Assembly (NCBI GenBank): GCA_944320855.1
Contig: CALUJF010000001.1
Coordinates: 62,001-126,000, forward strand
Direction of reading: 5' to 3'
Length of the DNA: 64,000 nucleotides
DNA from: an uncultured Phocaeicola sp.
GTDB taxonomy: Bacteria > Bacteroidota > Bacteroidia > Bacteroidales > Bacteroidaceae
The notes beneath the pieces were generated by a model. The model was not told the DNA's origin. It was given only the letters and a program-made list of their open reading frames with translations, and did no database searches. The translations under genes and the position numbers were made by a program. Below are positions 1-10,212 of the stretch, piece after piece; the stretch's first letter is position 1, and each line of letters begins with the position of its first letter.

Positions 1-699
1 GGACGCGAAGCATACGAGCATCTGTTGACAAACAATGTAGACCTCGTAATAAGTGATGTAATGATGGACGAGATGGACGGACTCACCCTATGCAAGAAAA
101 TCAGACAAAATCCGAACATCAATCATATTCCGGTAGTACTCTTAACAGCGAAAGGAAAAACCGAAGAACAGATTGAAGGAATAGAAATAGGTGCAGATGC
201 CTACATAATAAAGCCGTTCAATACAGACGTACTCAGAAGCACTATTTCTAACCTGCTTCAGAACCGTCGTGTTCTCAAGAATAAATTCAGCGGAGCACAG
301 GAGCAAAAAGAAAAAGTGAAAAACATCGAGATGAAATCACAAGATGAAGCCTTGATGGAAAAGGTTATGAGCATAATAAACAGAAATATGGCCGAGCCCA
401 CACTGAATGTGGAAATGCTTGCACAGGAAGTAGGTATCAGCCGCGTCCACCTGCACAGGAAATTAAAGGAACTTACAAGTCTTTCCACCCGCGACTTTAT
501 AAAGAACATAAGAATGCAACAAGCTGCCAAATTATTGAAAGACAAAAAGTTCAGTATCTCCGATGTGGCATACGCAGTAGGTTACAGCAATCTGTCTCAC
601 TTCTCAAGCACATTCAAGGAAATATTCGGAGTTTCTCCTAAAGATTACACCCATGACTCTTCTAAAGAAGAAAAGGCAAATACAGACTCCGAAGAATAA
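1..699 (+). CDS. Hybrid two-component system regulator, C-terminal part (receiver + AraC HTH)
   Basis: The reading frame is open from base 1, so this is the 3' end of a longer gene. A response-regulator receiver domain comes first, with the phospho-acceptor Asp in VISDVMMDEMDG and the conserved Lys in IIKPF. A linker and an AraC-type helix-turn-helix pair follow (EVGISRVHLHRKLKEL; AYAVGYSNLSHFSSTFKEIFGVSP). In Bacteroides this arrangement is the cytoplasmic output of hybrid two-component systems, whose missing N-terminal part normally holds a periplasmic reggy/Y_Y_Y sensor and a histidine kinase. These proteins usually sense an oligosaccharide and activate the neighbouring polysaccharide locus. 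From position I infer that it controls the xylan genes downstream. A TTG codon at 25 opens a shorter frame but is internal, because the receiver fold begins upstream of it. Confidence 0.93.
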   Translation, partial: GREAYEHLLTNNVDLVISDVMMDEMDGLTLCKKIRQNPNINHIPVVLLTAKGKTEEQIEGIEIGADAYIIKPFNTDVLRSTISNLLQNRRVLKNKFSGAQEQKEKVKNIEMKSQDEALMEKVMSIINRNMAEPTLNVEMLAQEVGISRVHLHRKLKELTSLSTRDFIKNIRMQQAAKLLKDKKFSISDVAYAVGYSNLSHFSSTFKEIFGVSPKDYTHDSSKEEKANTDSEE

Positions 700-723
700 T
701 CCATATTTGCCTTTCTATCATCC

Positions 724-756
724 CATCCGGTCAGCATTACTTGTGCTGACCGGATG
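724..756. terminator. Perfect 13-bp inverted repeat between convergent genes
   Basis: Arms at 724-736 and 744-756 (CATCCGGTCAGCA and its complement) flank a 7-base loop. The hairpin lies between the convergent regulator and GH43 genes, and its right arm includes the last codons of the GH43 gene. It is probably a bidirectional transcript end, although no clear T-run follows on either strand. Confidence 0.55.
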
Positions 757-2419
757 CATACATACCTATCATGGTACCAGTAAAGCCTCCTGCCCTATTC
801 GTACTCAATATTGATGCATCTGCGTTTTCATATACGGTATTCCATGTTTTCATTTTGTCATCGGAAAAATAAAAACTATACAGTCTGCCTTCACCAACTA
901 CTTTAAGAACCACATCCTTAGAATTGCATGGTAAAGTAGCAAGCGTTTCTTTCTCTCCGCATGAAGCTTCAAGAACCATAACCTGTTCGCCGTTTCTTAC
1001 GCTGCGTCCTAATACGAAATAATGGCTTTCATCCTGATAACAAACCATACCTGCCATATCCGTTTCTTTTCCCGGAACATAGCTCATGCAGACACTACTT
1101 TCAAAGGCCAGATGCTGCTGCCTTCTGCCGATAAAAGCCGGATTTGCCACTTCTGCTATAGAAACAGGCTGAGGAGTTATAACCAGTTTTCCATCCTCTG
1201 CTCCCCACCACTGGGAACGAGGAGTGCGTATAAAGCTCCATCTGTAATCCATGGCGGCCGTGAAATCATCCACAGTTTCAGAAAAGTTTCCGTTCAGTTC
1301 ACATCCGTTTCTTTCCAGTCCTTCCTTGTTCACCACATAAGGAATCTCCCTACCCTGTTCAAGAATTACCGGCTGTTTGTCCTTCCACTCTACAGGAAGC
1401 AGAAACGTTTCTCGCCCCGTATTATAGAAATCCCCCTCATATGGTCTGCAAGCCAGGAACACTGCCCACCACTTTCCGTCCGGCGTATCTATAATGTCCG
1501 CATGTCCTGCATTTGTCACAGGATTTATTCTGTCGGCAGGCAAATCACGCTGTGTCAGAATAGGATTGATTCTGCAAGGCTTGTACGGTCCCTTAGGCGA
1601 TTCAGACGAAAGAACCACTTCCGAATGATTAGATCCGGTTCCTCCCTCTGCTGCCATAAGATAATACGTTCCATCTACCTTATACATATGTGGACCTTCT
1701 ATCCATACAGGCTTCTTCGTTTTGTCAATGCCTCCATCCACTATAACTTTAGCCTCACCCACTACCTTATCCGTAGCAGTATCAAATTCATGAATCCATA
1801 TCGCCCTATGTCCGTTCCACTGCGGTTCGCCTTCAGGAGCATCATTATTCACAATATACCCCTTACCGTTATCGTCAAAAAACAGCGACGGGTCGATTCC
1901 ACCTACCTGTGGAAGCAAAATAGGGTCACTCCACTCCCCTTTCATCGGATTATCAGTCTTCACAAGGAAATTGCCTATTCCGTCCACACAAGTAGTTATC
2001 ATATAGAACATATCATTATGCGGATTATACTGGATGGCAGGCGCATAGATTCCTCCACTGAGCCGGATACCGTCCAGATTAAGCTGCGACGGCCGGTTGA
2101 GCACATGCCCCAACGGTTTCCAGTTCACCAAATCCTTACTGTGGAATATAGGTACCCCCGGATAATATGAGAAAGAAGAATTAACGAGAAAATAATCGTT
2201 CCCTTTTCTGCATATGCTCGGATCAGGATAGAAACCGCCAAGAATCGGATTCATATACTGTGATGCCGAATCTATACTCCTGTTCCACACCGAATCATTA
2301 CCAGAATAGCAGAAATTACTGAACACGGCCGTTTCTGTTTTCTGCAACGAAGGAGAGCATGCACTCAGGCATGCTGCTCCCATAGCCATTACTGCTACTA
2401 CTGATTTTATGTTTTTCAT
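737..2419 (-). CDS. GH43 beta-xylosidase/alpha-L-arabinofuranosidase lipoprotein
   Basis: The protein starts with a signal peptide and lipobox (ACLSAC, Cys21), so it is predicted to be a lipoprotein. The GH43 five-blade propeller fills about residues 55-370. The three expected acidic residues are visible: the base Asp66 in FYPDPS, the pKa modulator Asp176 in GGIDPSLF, and the acid Glu241 in WIEGPHMY. The last roughly 170 residues fit the beta-sandwich domain found after many GH43 xylosidases. Its likely role is to remove xylose or arabinose from xylan side chains or oligosaccharide ends. It sits 32 bp downstream of the GH115 gene on the same strand, probably on one transcript. The exact GH43 subfamily and substrate cannot be fixed from reading alone. 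Confidence 0.88.
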   Translation of the reverse strand: MKNIKSVVAVMAMGAACLSACSPSLQKTETAVFSNFCYSGNDSVWNRSIDSASQYMNPILGGFYPDPSICRKGNDYFLVNSSFSYYPGVPIFHSKDLVNWKPLGHVLNRPSQLNLDGIRLSGGIYAPAIQYNPHNDMFYMITTCVDGIGNFLVKTDNPMKGEWSDPILLPQVGGIDPSLFFDDNGKGYIVNNDAPEGEPQWNGHRAIWIHEFDTATDKVVGEAKVIVDGGIDKTKKPVWIEGPHMYKVDGTYYLMAAEGGTGSNHSEVVLSSESPKGPYKPCRINPILTQRDLPADRINPVTNAGHADIIDTPDGKWWAVFLACRPYEGDFYNTGRETFLLPVEWKDKQPVILEQGREIPYVVNKEGLERNGCELNGNFSETVDDFTAAMDYRWSFIRTPRSQWWGAEDGKLVITPQPVSIAEVANPAFIGRRQQHLAFESSVCMSYVPGKETDMAGMVCYQDESHYFVLGRSVRNGEQVMVLEASCGEKETLATLPCNSKDVVLKVVGEGRLYSFYFSDDKMKTWNTVYENADASILSTNRAGGFTGTMIGMYASGQHK

Positions 2420-2451
2420 CTATATAGTCTTTTTGAAATTCCAATTCTGAA

Positions 2452-4995
2452 TCAATTCCTTTTGCAGTCCGATTCATTCATATAAAGATAAGATTTGCTA
2501 TATCCACCGTAATCCACAACTATTTTCTCCAGAACCACAGCCGGATGCAAAGGCTTGAAATCAAGCACATAAGTACCGTCTTCGGAAACCGGAAGCTCCA
2601 GATTTACCTCTTTTTCAATAACCCTTCGTGACACAGTAGGATAGAACACAGTATATACATTTTCCTTATCCTCATTCATATTATGGTTGAAGTTAACAGT
2701 TTCAGTATTTCCACCTCTGAAACCGACAGTATATTTATGTCCCTTCACATCAGCAAAGGCAAGAGTGGATTTCACTACAACAATCACTTTCACATCTTTC
2801 ACACCTTCCGGCAATTGCATTTTATATGAAAGCGAAGCCCCCTCTGCAGATTTAGTATAAGGCATCAGTGTAACTCCACCAAGCGTACGTCCCATATCAG
2901 GAATAATTTTCCACTCCGTACCTTCCGGAGCATTATTCTCATAGAAATGAGGAGCCTCCATAGCCACATATCCGTTCTTTCCGGTAAACACATATCCTCC
3001 AACAGCCTTTTCCGGTTCAACTATACGCTTCACTTCTGGAAGTTTGTCAGCCGGGAAATTATCATTCCACGAAGTATATCCGATATGCTTCTGTATCATC
3101 ATTCCCTTCCATTTTCCTCCAGCCATAACATTGTTGTAGTCATTGCTCAGAGCTTTATCGCGGGCGAAACATTTCTCCACCTTGTCTGCCCATACATTTG
3201 CCGTCGGATTACCTTCAGAATAAAGTTTGTGATTCATTGCCTGTGCATAATACATCTCATAAAGGTTTGACATAGCCTGAACAGGATATAGGAGCAACTG
3301 CTTATACGCATCCCTGTACTCAGGAGCAAGCGATATATACTGTCGCAGAGCCTCGGCTTCCAGACGGGCATAATCATCAGCCACCTGTTTCCATTCACCC
3401 GTCTCAAGGTTATAAGTGCTTGCGTCAAGCATCTCGGCAGTCACACGTCCATTGTACTTGGTATAAAGATTAAGAATCCTTGCCGCCTCATCAGCCTGTT
3501 CTTCGCCAAAAGCCATCCTGCAGAAGCGCTGTGGGTGTTCCATAAAGTTGTCAACAGTATAGGCATCCGGATTCCAGGCCATATCAAGGAAAAGTGTGAT
3601 AGGATATTCCATAGGTTTCAAATTTCCTACATTTAGCACCCACAACTTGTCAACACCATACTCATAAGTAAGATGAAGCTGTTCCCACATGCCCTGTATC
3701 GGAGTCATGTTCATCCACTTTGAATTACGCGGTGCCCCTACATAGTCAACATGATAATACATTCCCCATCCGCCCGGATGCATGCGTTCCTTTTCATTTG
3801 GCAGTCTTCTCACATTTCCCCAGTTGTCATCACAAAGCAGCATGATTACATCTTCCGGCACACGCATACCCTTGTCATAATAATCAAGTACTTCCTTATA
3901 TAAAGCCCATATCTGCGGAGTTTCCTTTGCCGGCTTGCCTGTCACCTCCTTTATTATTTTACGCTGGTTCTCAACCACAGACTCCAGGAGTTTAACGTTA
4001 GTATCCTCACTCATAGCCTCGTCACCATCACCACGCATACCTATAGTGATAATATCCTCAGTATCTTTCACCCTTTCAATTCCTTCGCGGAAGAACTGGT
4101 CTATCACTTTCTTGTTAGTAGAATAGTTCCACGCACCATACTCCTTACGTTTTCTTGCCCATTCCTGATGATTTCTTGCCATCGGTTCATGATGAGAAGT
4201 ACTTATTATCACCCCCATTTCATCAGCAGTCTTGCTGTTCAAAGGATCATCGGCATAAAAAGCCCATCCCCACATGGCAGGCCACAGGAAATTACCTTTA
4301 AGTCTGAGAATAAGCTCACACACATCAGCATAAAAACGGTGATCGCCAAAGTCAGTACCATAATGATTTTTCACCCAACTTGTCAGACACGGAGCCTCAT
4401 CGTTCAGGAATATTCCGCGATATTCCACAGCCGGTTCTCCATCAGTATATTTTCCAGGCAAAGCATACACCTCAGTTCTCTTAACCACCGGAACATCCAT
4501 CCACCAGTACCATGGAGAAACACCCATCTGTTCCGACAATTCATATATACCGTATATCGTACCGCGTCGGTCGCTACCGGCAATAACGAGAGCCTTTTCC
4601 ACTCCTTCCAAAGGATTCTGCACAGTAGTAATTATATACTTCTCGTTCTTCTTATACAGTTCCTTTTTATCAAGTTTTTTTGACTTGATAAGCTGTTTGA
4701 TATACTTCGACGCAACACTTCCGATAATGATACAGTTCTTATCAGTAGCCTCATCAAGCAGTTCCGGTTTGATTCCACACACACGGTTGAAATCTTCCAC
4801 AAGGTTATTTACAGCTATGCCGATACCTTTCTGGTCGTTAGCATCAAAAAGTATGTTGACTGTTTTATTATTAAAAACAATCGGGAATGATTTATCCGAG
4901 CTTTTGAAAGTCACAAACCTATCAGATGCATAGGTTGATATGCATAATAAAGAAAGAACAAGAAAAAATTTTCTCATATTACATTTATTAGACAT
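2452..4995 (-). CDS. GH115 xylan alpha-1,2-glucuronidase
   Basis: The 847-residue protein has an N-terminal signal peptide and matches family GH115 over its length: an N-terminal alpha/beta domain, a TIM-barrel centre (GDHRFYADVCELILRLKGN; ISTSHHEPMARNH; LLCDDNWGNVRRLP), then helical and C-terminal beta-sandwich parts. GH115 enzymes remove (4-O-methyl)glucuronic acid from internal positions of xylan, unlike GH67, which acts at chain ends. Both families occur in this window, so internal and terminal decorations could both be removed. The ATG at 4995 gives six residues ahead of a second Met at 4977 where the signal peptide starts more naturally, so the start may be either. A strong promoter lies just upstream (5044-5075). 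Confidence 0.93.
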   Translation of the reverse strand: MSNKCNMRKFFLVLSLLCISTYASDRFVTFKSSDKSFPIVFNNKTVNILFDANDQKGIGIAVNNLVEDFNRVCGIKPELLDEATDKNCIIIGSVASKYIKQLIKSKKLDKKELYKKNEKYIITTVQNPLEGVEKALVIAGSDRRGTIYGIYELSEQMGVSPWYWWMDVPVVKRTEVYALPGKYTDGEPAVEYRGIFLNDEAPCLTSWVKNHYGTDFGDHRFYADVCELILRLKGNFLWPAMWGWAFYADDPLNSKTADEMGVIISTSHHEPMARNHQEWARKRKEYGAWNYSTNKKVIDQFFREGIERVKDTEDIITIGMRGDGDEAMSEDTNVKLLESVVENQRKIIKEVTGKPAKETPQIWALYKEVLDYYDKGMRVPEDVIMLLCDDNWGNVRRLPNEKERMHPGGWGMYYHVDYVGAPRNSKWMNMTPIQGMWEQLHLTYEYGVDKLWVLNVGNLKPMEYPITLFLDMAWNPDAYTVDNFMEHPQRFCRMAFGEEQADEAARILNLYTKYNGRVTAEMLDASTYNLETGEWKQVADDYARLEAEALRQYISLAPEYRDAYKQLLLYPVQAMSNLYEMYYAQAMNHKLYSEGNPTANVWADKVEKCFARDKALSNDYNNVMAGGKWKGMMIQKHIGYTSWNDNFPADKLPEVKRIVEPEKAVGGYVFTGKNGYVAMEAPHFYENNAPEGTEWKIIPDMGRTLGGVTLMPYTKSAEGASLSYKMQLPEGVKDVKVIVVVKSTLAFADVKGHKYTVGFRGGNTETVNFNHNMNEDKENVYTVFYPTVSRRVIEKEVNLELPVSEDGTYVLDFKPLHPAVVLEKIVVDYGGYSKSYLYMNESDCKRN

Positions 4996-5043
4996 TAAAG
5001 ATTATAAATTATTGTTTATCTTCCATTAGGCAATATCATTATT

Positions 5044-5075
5044 GCAAATATATTTAGAATTCATATTATAACAAA
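5044..5075 (-). promoter_or_regulatory. Bacteroides-type promoter for the GH115-GH43 pair
   Basis: On the minus strand a TTTG (5075-5072) is followed after 19 bases by TATATTTGC (5052-5044), a full match to the Bacteroides primary-sigma consensus TTTG-N19-21-TAnnTTTG. It lies about 50 bp upstream of the GH115 start and downstream of the hairpin that ends the GH10 transcript. The pair therefore appears to be its own unit, possibly transcribed without the regulator. Confidence 0.75.
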
Positions 5076-5127
5076 ATACTCTTACAATCAATAAGGAAAA
5101 GTTATATCAAATCAATAATGAAAGAAA

Positions 5128-5162
5128 GAGTTGTCCCTTAATACAAGAATAAAAGACAACTC
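5128..5162 (-). terminator. Hairpin after the GH10-containing operon
   Basis: Eight-base arms GAGTTGTC (5128-5135) and GACAACTC (5155-5162) form a hairpin followed on the minus strand by TTTCTTTC. It is placed just after the GH10 stop codon and is the likely end of the SusC-to-GH10 transcript. Confidence 0.6.
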
Positions 5163-5193
5163 ATTCATATTTTAATTACCTATTTACAAAACT

Positions 5194-7020
5194 TTATTCT
5201 GCCGATTCAGATGATTCACCTGTACCATATTCTTTTGCTAATGCCTTAGCTACAGAATAATAAGCTTCCTTAGGCTGGAAATTTGCATCCCAAAGATTTG
5301 GAGCATCATTTGGTATCCAATTCTCATGTTCAACATAACCATCTGTTAGACTCCAAATAGTTATACCATATTGCTGTGCTTTAGGTACCACTTCAAAGTA
5401 AGTATCAATCACATACTTATACATTTCAGCCTGTTTTGTTAACAATTCACTTGTTGGAACAAAAGTTGGTGGTTTTTGATCATAACTATCTGGGTTTACT
5501 TTTATGTCCAGCTCTGAAATTTTCACAAGTTTACCTGTCTTTGCCATTAATTCAAACATTTTTTTGATATTGTCTTTATTAGTATTGATATCTATATGCA
5601 TTTGAGTAGCAATACCATCAACTTTACATTTTTCACCATCTATTTCCAGATTCTCTATTTCTTTTATATAATCAATTATACCTTCGCATTTTTTTATATT
5701 ATATTCAAGATTATAATCGTTTATAAACAATTTAGGATCTGTAACACCTAATTTCTCATAAGTTTCTCTCGCATATCTGAATGCCCAATAAGCGTATTCG
5801 CGAGGAGTCTTAAAATAATCCTGCCAATAAAAAGCATCGTTAGGTACATTAGATTTTGGAGTTGTCTTTATTTGTGAAGGTTTTCCATCATCCATAGGTT
5901 CATTAACCACATCCCAACCTACTATTTGAGCATTTTGATAACAATATGTTATCATTCCGTCAATCCATCTCTGCATTTCTGCTTTAACGGCATTCTCAAC
6001 ACGAGTAGCTTCATCATCGTTTCCATCGGTTAATAATAAAGGAGATTCTACAATTTCTTCTATTTTAAGATTGTCAATATAAAAAGGGCCTTTTTTTAAT
6101 CCAAAATCTAAGATTATTTTATCAACATTATCTTTTCCACAAGAAAAAGTATGTGAAAACTCACTCCATTCAGATTCATTAATACTACTTAATATTGCAT
6201 ATCCATCACTACTGTATGAATTATCCTGATACTGAAATTGCAATCCGCCACTCGTTCCTTTAGCAAACATTGTTACTTTATACTGTTTTCCATTTTCCAA
6301 ATTTACAGCAAAAGCAGCTTGAGAGAAATGGAACTGAGGATTATTATCTATCGCCTCATTGAAAAGTTTTAAACATTTACCTCCAGCATATCCTTCATCA
6401 ACAATTTCACTTTTTGGCACATTATCTTGTGAAGCGGCATCACCTCCCTCATAAACATTACAATGAGTATTACCATCTTCAAAATCGTAATTAAATAAAA
6501 CATTAGTAGTCACATCACCTCCCGGCTCTGTTGTTTCGTCTCCTTTTGCTTCAGCAACTACATTGTTCATATAATCTGCATTCTGATTTGAGTGCCAAAT
6601 AAGACAATGGCCAAAAATACTAAGTCCATTTTCTTTTGTCATATCAAAGAAACGGTCAAGAGATGAAGTTTTAATTGAGCCATCCGATGTATTTATCATA
6701 GGACCATGTTTCATGGCATAACCAGCTGCTACATCATTAAAATTATCATTGGCCAAAGTCCTATATCTGTCCTCGCTGGCACTAGTATATAATGACATAC
6801 CCATACCAATACCAAATTTAAAGTTTGAATCTGTAATATAATCTTTCAAACCCTTACTTTCATCCAGAACAATATCTTCGTCATCTCCCTCCATATCAGG
6901 AATCTCATCATCTGATACAGGATAATGCTGAGGATCTCTTCCCCATTCCATCTTATTGTCGTCACAGCTCCATAGGCAAGAAAACGCCAATGAAAACATT
7001 AATAGTTTAGATATATTCAT
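5194..7020 (-). CDS. GH10 endo-1,4-beta-xylanase lipoprotein with inserted carbohydrate-binding module
   Basis: A lipobox (CLWSC, Cys19) and an acidic stretch at residues 35-55 suggest a surface lipoprotein. The GH10 barrel is split: the first strands ([16 protein letters not shown] at about 136-144) are separated from the catalytic half by a beta-sandwich insert at about 170-325 (NYDFEDG start, FYIDNLKIEEI end). The insert resembles a CBM4/22-type module. After it come the acid/base Glu374 (GWDVVNEP), TQMHID, and the nucleophile Glu503 (KISELDIK). This split architecture is known for surface GH10 xylanases of Bacteroidetes xylan loci, where the inserted module holds the chain for first cuts. 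It is the last gene of the SusC operon. The DNA is visibly more AT-rich than the GH43/GH115 genes. Confidence 0.93.
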   Translation of the reverse strand: MNISKLLMFSLAFSCLWSCDDNKMEWGRDPQHYPVSDDEIPDMEGDDEDIVLDESKGLKDYITDSNFKFGIGMGMSLYTSASEDRYRTLANDNFNDVAAGYAMKHGPMINTSDGSIKTSSLDRFFDMTKENGLSIFGHCLIWHSNQNADYMNNVVAEAKGDETTEPGGDVTTNVLFNYDFEDGNTHCNVYEGGDAASQDNVPKSEIVDEGYAGGKCLKLFNEAIDNNPQFHFSQAAFAVNLENGKQYKVTMFAKGTSGGLQFQYQDNSYSSDGYAILSSINESEWSEFSHTFSCGKDNVDKIILDFGLKKGPFYIDNLKIEEIVESPLLLTDGNDDEATRVENAVKAEMQRWIDGMITYCYQNAQIVGWDVVNEPMDDGKPSQIKTTPKSNVPNDAFYWQDYFKTPREYAYWAFRYARETYEKLGVTDPKLFINDYNLEYNIKKCEGIIDYIKEIENLEIDGEKCKVDGIATQMHIDINTNKDNIKKMFELMAKTGKLVKISELDIKVNPDSYDQKPPTFVPTSELLTKQAEMYKYVIDTYFEVVPKAQQYGITIWSLTDGYVEHENWIPNDAPNLWDANFQPKEAYYSVAKALAKEYGTGESSESAE

Positions 7021-7057
7021 AATTATATTCTTTAATTAGTTATTATTAAATCATATG

Positions 7058-8554
7058 TTATTCTTCTGTGTCAGAATCTGTTTCTTCACCAAAATCCGAA
7101 TATGCTGGAGTCTGAATAGGAACTATTCTCCAATTATCTATGTATATTTTAAGATTTTCAGAAGATTGTATATCATTAGAAGTAAATTCTGTATCCGGTT
7201 CTTGTTCTTTACCTGTTAATTTACTTAATGTAAATGTCGAATTTTCAAAATAGAAGCCAAAGTTAGGATAAGTTGCTCCATTGCGAGATGCAATAACATC
7301 CTGTAAAGTAGCCCAAGTTGAAGTCAATGATTTTGCACAATAAAACTCACTAAATGGTATAGTTACTGTTTGCCAACCAGATGTTTTAAAAGCAACTATT
7401 TTTCCATCTACAATCCACGGAACATAGTTATAAGATTCTTTTTCCCATTCACCACCGTTAAAATTATTTATAAGACAAATTTTCAAAAAGCCTGTATTCT
7501 TCCAATCATTTGGTACATACAATTCAAACTGAATACCACACTCATCAATCGGAGTTTCTACAGGAATTCCCAAAGTACTCCAATCAGGATCAACCCCTGC
7601 TCCTCCTGTCCAAATCTCTGAAATACGGTTTTTATTTGCACTAACAGGTAAATGTCTATCCAATAATAAACTACAATAATTTCCTTGAGATGTATTACCT
7701 TCACCTATTTTTTCATTCAATATTTCATCACCAAAAATCATAGACTGATTACCTCTCCTTTCAGCGAGTTCTTCATCTGTAAAATTCTCCTCAGGAACAT
7801 AATTTCCATTTGTTTCATCATTCCAATCACTAGGCTTAGATTTATCTCCCCAAGAACCTTGCACTCCATGCCCATCGAAATCAAGTATTAGGCCTTTCTT
7901 GTAATTAAAATAAGATGGTGAATAAACACCTCCATTAGCTCCCTCGGCAAAAATAGAGCCACCTTCTTGAGAAATACCTTCAGGAACCGTTACTTGAAAA
8001 TATTCACCATCAGGATCTGAAACAATTCCTTCAGAAACTACAATATTTCCTGGAAAAGTTACTTTATTTATTTCATGTAGTCCTTCTCCATAAACAATTA
8101 TAGGCTCACCTGGATTTGGCATACAATTCGAGATTGAAGTAATTGTTGCCGAAGCGCCATATATATTAAAAGAATAAACAAGTTCTGTTCCATCCTTTAC
8201 CAAACGTATTGTATTTTTTACAGATTCATCCAGTCCTACTGTAGGAACATTTTTATTAACACTAACAATAAACGATTTATCAGATAATAATGCGGTATTA
8301 AAATAACATTCATAACCATTTATATAAACATATTTTAATCCCGTAAATCCAGAACCCTCTATTCTTAAAATCTGTCCTAAACGTGCAAATTCAACAAGTC
8401 TATCAGGAACATCAGAATCAACATCCTGCAGATAAACTCCTGTTACATGCATTTGTATGCTTCCAAAATCTTCATTCTTACAAGAAAACATCAAGCAACT
8501 CATAAAAACAATGCTTAATATCCCTGTACTAATTTTTAAAATATAATTCTTCAT
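7058..8554 (-). CDS. Surface glycan-binding protein (SusE/SGBP-B position), xylan-binding
   Basis: This is a predicted lipoprotein (signal peptide ending MFSC, Cys25). About residues 35-220 read as two IPT/TIG-like beta-sandwich domains ([35 protein letters not shown]). The remaining C-terminal half would be the glycan-binding domain ([14 protein letters not shown]...[11 protein letters not shown]...[10 protein letters not shown]). Its place directly after SusD and before a surface endo-xylanase is that of the SGBP-B proteins, which hold polysaccharide at the cell surface for cleavage and import. Binding to xylan is inferred from context. No catalytic motif is seen. Confidence 0.85.
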   Translation of the reverse strand: MKNYILKISTGILSIVFMSCLMFSCKNEDFGSIQMHVTGVYLQDVDSDVPDRLVEFARLGQILRIEGSGFTGLKYVYINGYECYFNTALLSDKSFIVSVNKNVPTVGLDESVKNTIRLVKDGTELVYSFNIYGASATITSISNCMPNPGEPIIVYGEGLHEINKVTFPGNIVVSEGIVSDPDGEYFQVTVPEGISQEGGSIFAEGANGGVYSPSYFNYKKGLILDFDGHGVQGSWGDKSKPSDWNDETNGNYVPEENFTDEELAERRGNQSMIFGDEILNEKIGEGNTSQGNYCSLLLDRHLPVSANKNRISEIWTGGAGVDPDWSTLGIPVETPIDECGIQFELYVPNDWKNTGFLKICLINNFNGGEWEKESYNYVPWIVDGKIVAFKTSGWQTVTIPFSEFYCAKSLTSTWATLQDVIASRNGATYPNFGFYFENSTFTLSKLTGKEQEPDTEFTSNDIQSSENLKIYIDNWRIVPIQTPAYSDFGEETDSDTEE

Positions 8555-8565
8555 AAGTATTGACT

Positions 8566-10200
8566 TTATTCAGTAAATAAATCAGTTATTTTTTCTTCAT
8601 TAAATTTGTAACTTACAGGTTCTGCCTTAAGCAATGGATTCTGTACGGCTTCAGATTCAGGGTATGGAAGTAAAAAGATTGAAGCATCAATAGCACCTAT
8701 ACTTCTTTCTGTTATATCCTTACTATCATCCACTTCCAATACCTGTTCTTCTTCATTCCATAAAACAGGAACAATTTCATTTCTTTTCTGATTTGTTATA
8801 TAGTCTATTACTTCTTGCTGTTTATAGAAAGACCTGCGTACTAAATCATACCAATACTGACCTTCCAAACATAATTCGAGACGACGTTCAAGTCTTATCT
8901 GTTCATAATTAAGTGTTGTAATTGGCTCTAGTCCGGCACGTTCATGTACTTTATTAAAATATTTCAATGCTTCTTCATCTGAGGTTACTTCATTATTACC
9001 TAAAATAGCTTCAGCATAAATTAAATATACTTCAGCCAAACGCATCATATATGTATTTATTGGACAATTCATTCGTGAAATATTTGAATTATCCTTTGTA
9101 GAACCACAAACATATTTTTTTACGTTTAGAGCATCAGTTGTTTTATCATATGTATAACCGCCTGATGCCTTTTGTATTTCATCATAATGATCACCATAAG
9201 CCATCCAAGTCGATTTACGTCTTACATCTTCCGGTTGATATTCGAAAACTACATTAGGTTGTGCCCTCGTCCAATATCCCCATGAAGCATCATCATTTGT
9301 GATTTCTGAACCACATGCAAAATAAGCTTGCATTGTATTAGTTACACCGTAATCCCCATTAGGAATCCATTGTAAAGCAAAAATGGTTTCAGCATTATTA
9401 TTGTTTTCAATCTTAAATAAATCCTCATAGTTATCTAAGAATTCAAAATCACTATCATCTATGACTTTTTTTGCAGCTTTTTTAGCCAATTCCAAATATT
9501 CTTCATTTCTTACTCCGCTATTTGGATTATCACTATATCCTGCTACTGTAAGATAAAATCTTGACAAAAAAGCAAAAGCACTATACCTATCAACTCGCCC
9601 AGCTGCAGCTGCTGTTTCCGGTAAATATTTTGCTGCATATTCCATATCGCGGATTGCAAATTCAAAAACATCAGAGCGAGGACTTGTGTTTACAATTGGA
9701 TTCTGAACCAAAATATCAGAATCTTCATTTATTATTACATTTCCCCAAAGCATTGCAAGATAATAATAAGCAACGCCACGCATAAATCGCGCCTCAGCTA
9801 TATAAGGTTGTTTTACATCATCATCGCCAACTCCTCCTTTAATACCTTTTATTACTTTATTTGACTGCTGAACGACATTATATAATGACTGCCATGCAGA
9901 TACCAAAGGTCCTGTAAGACCTGTTTCAGTTAAATCTGTAAATGGATAAATATAGTCAGAGTATGGAGCATAAAGATTAAATCCACGTCCGTCGCCAAGA
10001 GCATAGTAAAACTTATCATTAAAGTCGAACCACACTTTATTATACAGAGCCGTAGTTGCCGCCATAAAGTCATCTTCACTCTGATAGAAGTTTTCACCTG
10101 TTATGGTAGAGTTGTTCTCCACATCAAGAAAATCAGAGCAGCCTGCAGCTCCTATAGAAGCGGCAAGAAGTAATGAACATATAAATTTATTTGTCTTCAT
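8566..10200 (-). CDS. SusD/RagB-family glycan-binding outer-membrane lipoprotein
   Basis: The start at 10200 is chosen because it is an ATG in front of the signal peptide; the frame can be extended only to a TTG at 10212. The lipobox is AAGC followed by SDFLDVE, the usual SusD beginning. Tetratricopeptide-like helices ([17 protein letters not shown]) and the C-terminal RagB block ([21 protein letters not shown]) are present. SusD proteins form a lid on the SusC channel and bind the oligosaccharide before import. The gene ends 12 bp before the glycan-binding protein gene and begins 12 bp after the SusC stop, so all three should share one transcript. The protein itself appears intact although its SusC partner is interrupted. 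Confidence 0.92.
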   Translation of the reverse strand: MKTNKFICSLLLAASIGAAGCSDFLDVENNSTITGENFYQSEDDFMAATTALYNKVWFDFNDKFYYALGDGRGFNLYAPYSDYIYPFTDLTETGLTGPLVSAWQSLYNVVQQSNKVIKGIKGGVGDDDVKQPYIAEARFMRGVAYYYLAMLWGNVIINEDSDILVQNPIVNTSPRSDVFEFAIRDMEYAAKYLPETAAAAGRVDRYSAFAFLSRFYLTVAGYSDNPNSGVRNEEYLELAKKAAKKVIDDSDFEFLDNYEDLFKIENNNNAETIFALQWIPNGDYGVTNTMQAYFACGSEITNDDASWGYWTRAQPNVVFEYQPEDVRRKSTWMAYGDHYDEIQKASGGYTYDKTTDALNVKKYVCGSTKDNSNISRMNCPINTYMMRLAEVYLIYAEAILGNNEVTSDEEALKYFNKVHERAGLEPITTLNYEQIRLERRLELCLEGQYWYDLVRRSFYKQQEVIDYITNQKRNEIVPVLWNEEEQVLEVDDSKDITERSIGAIDASIFLLPYPESEAVQNPLLKAEPVSYKFNEEKITDLFTE

Positions 10201-10212
10201 AAGTATTTTCAA

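Noticed and set aside
1022-2170. Long open frame on the plus strand inside the GH43 gene
   Set aside because: It lies wholly opposite a gene with clear GH43 catalytic motifs, has no recognisable domain, and its protein is a Cys/Arg/His-rich mixture typical of an antisense shadow.
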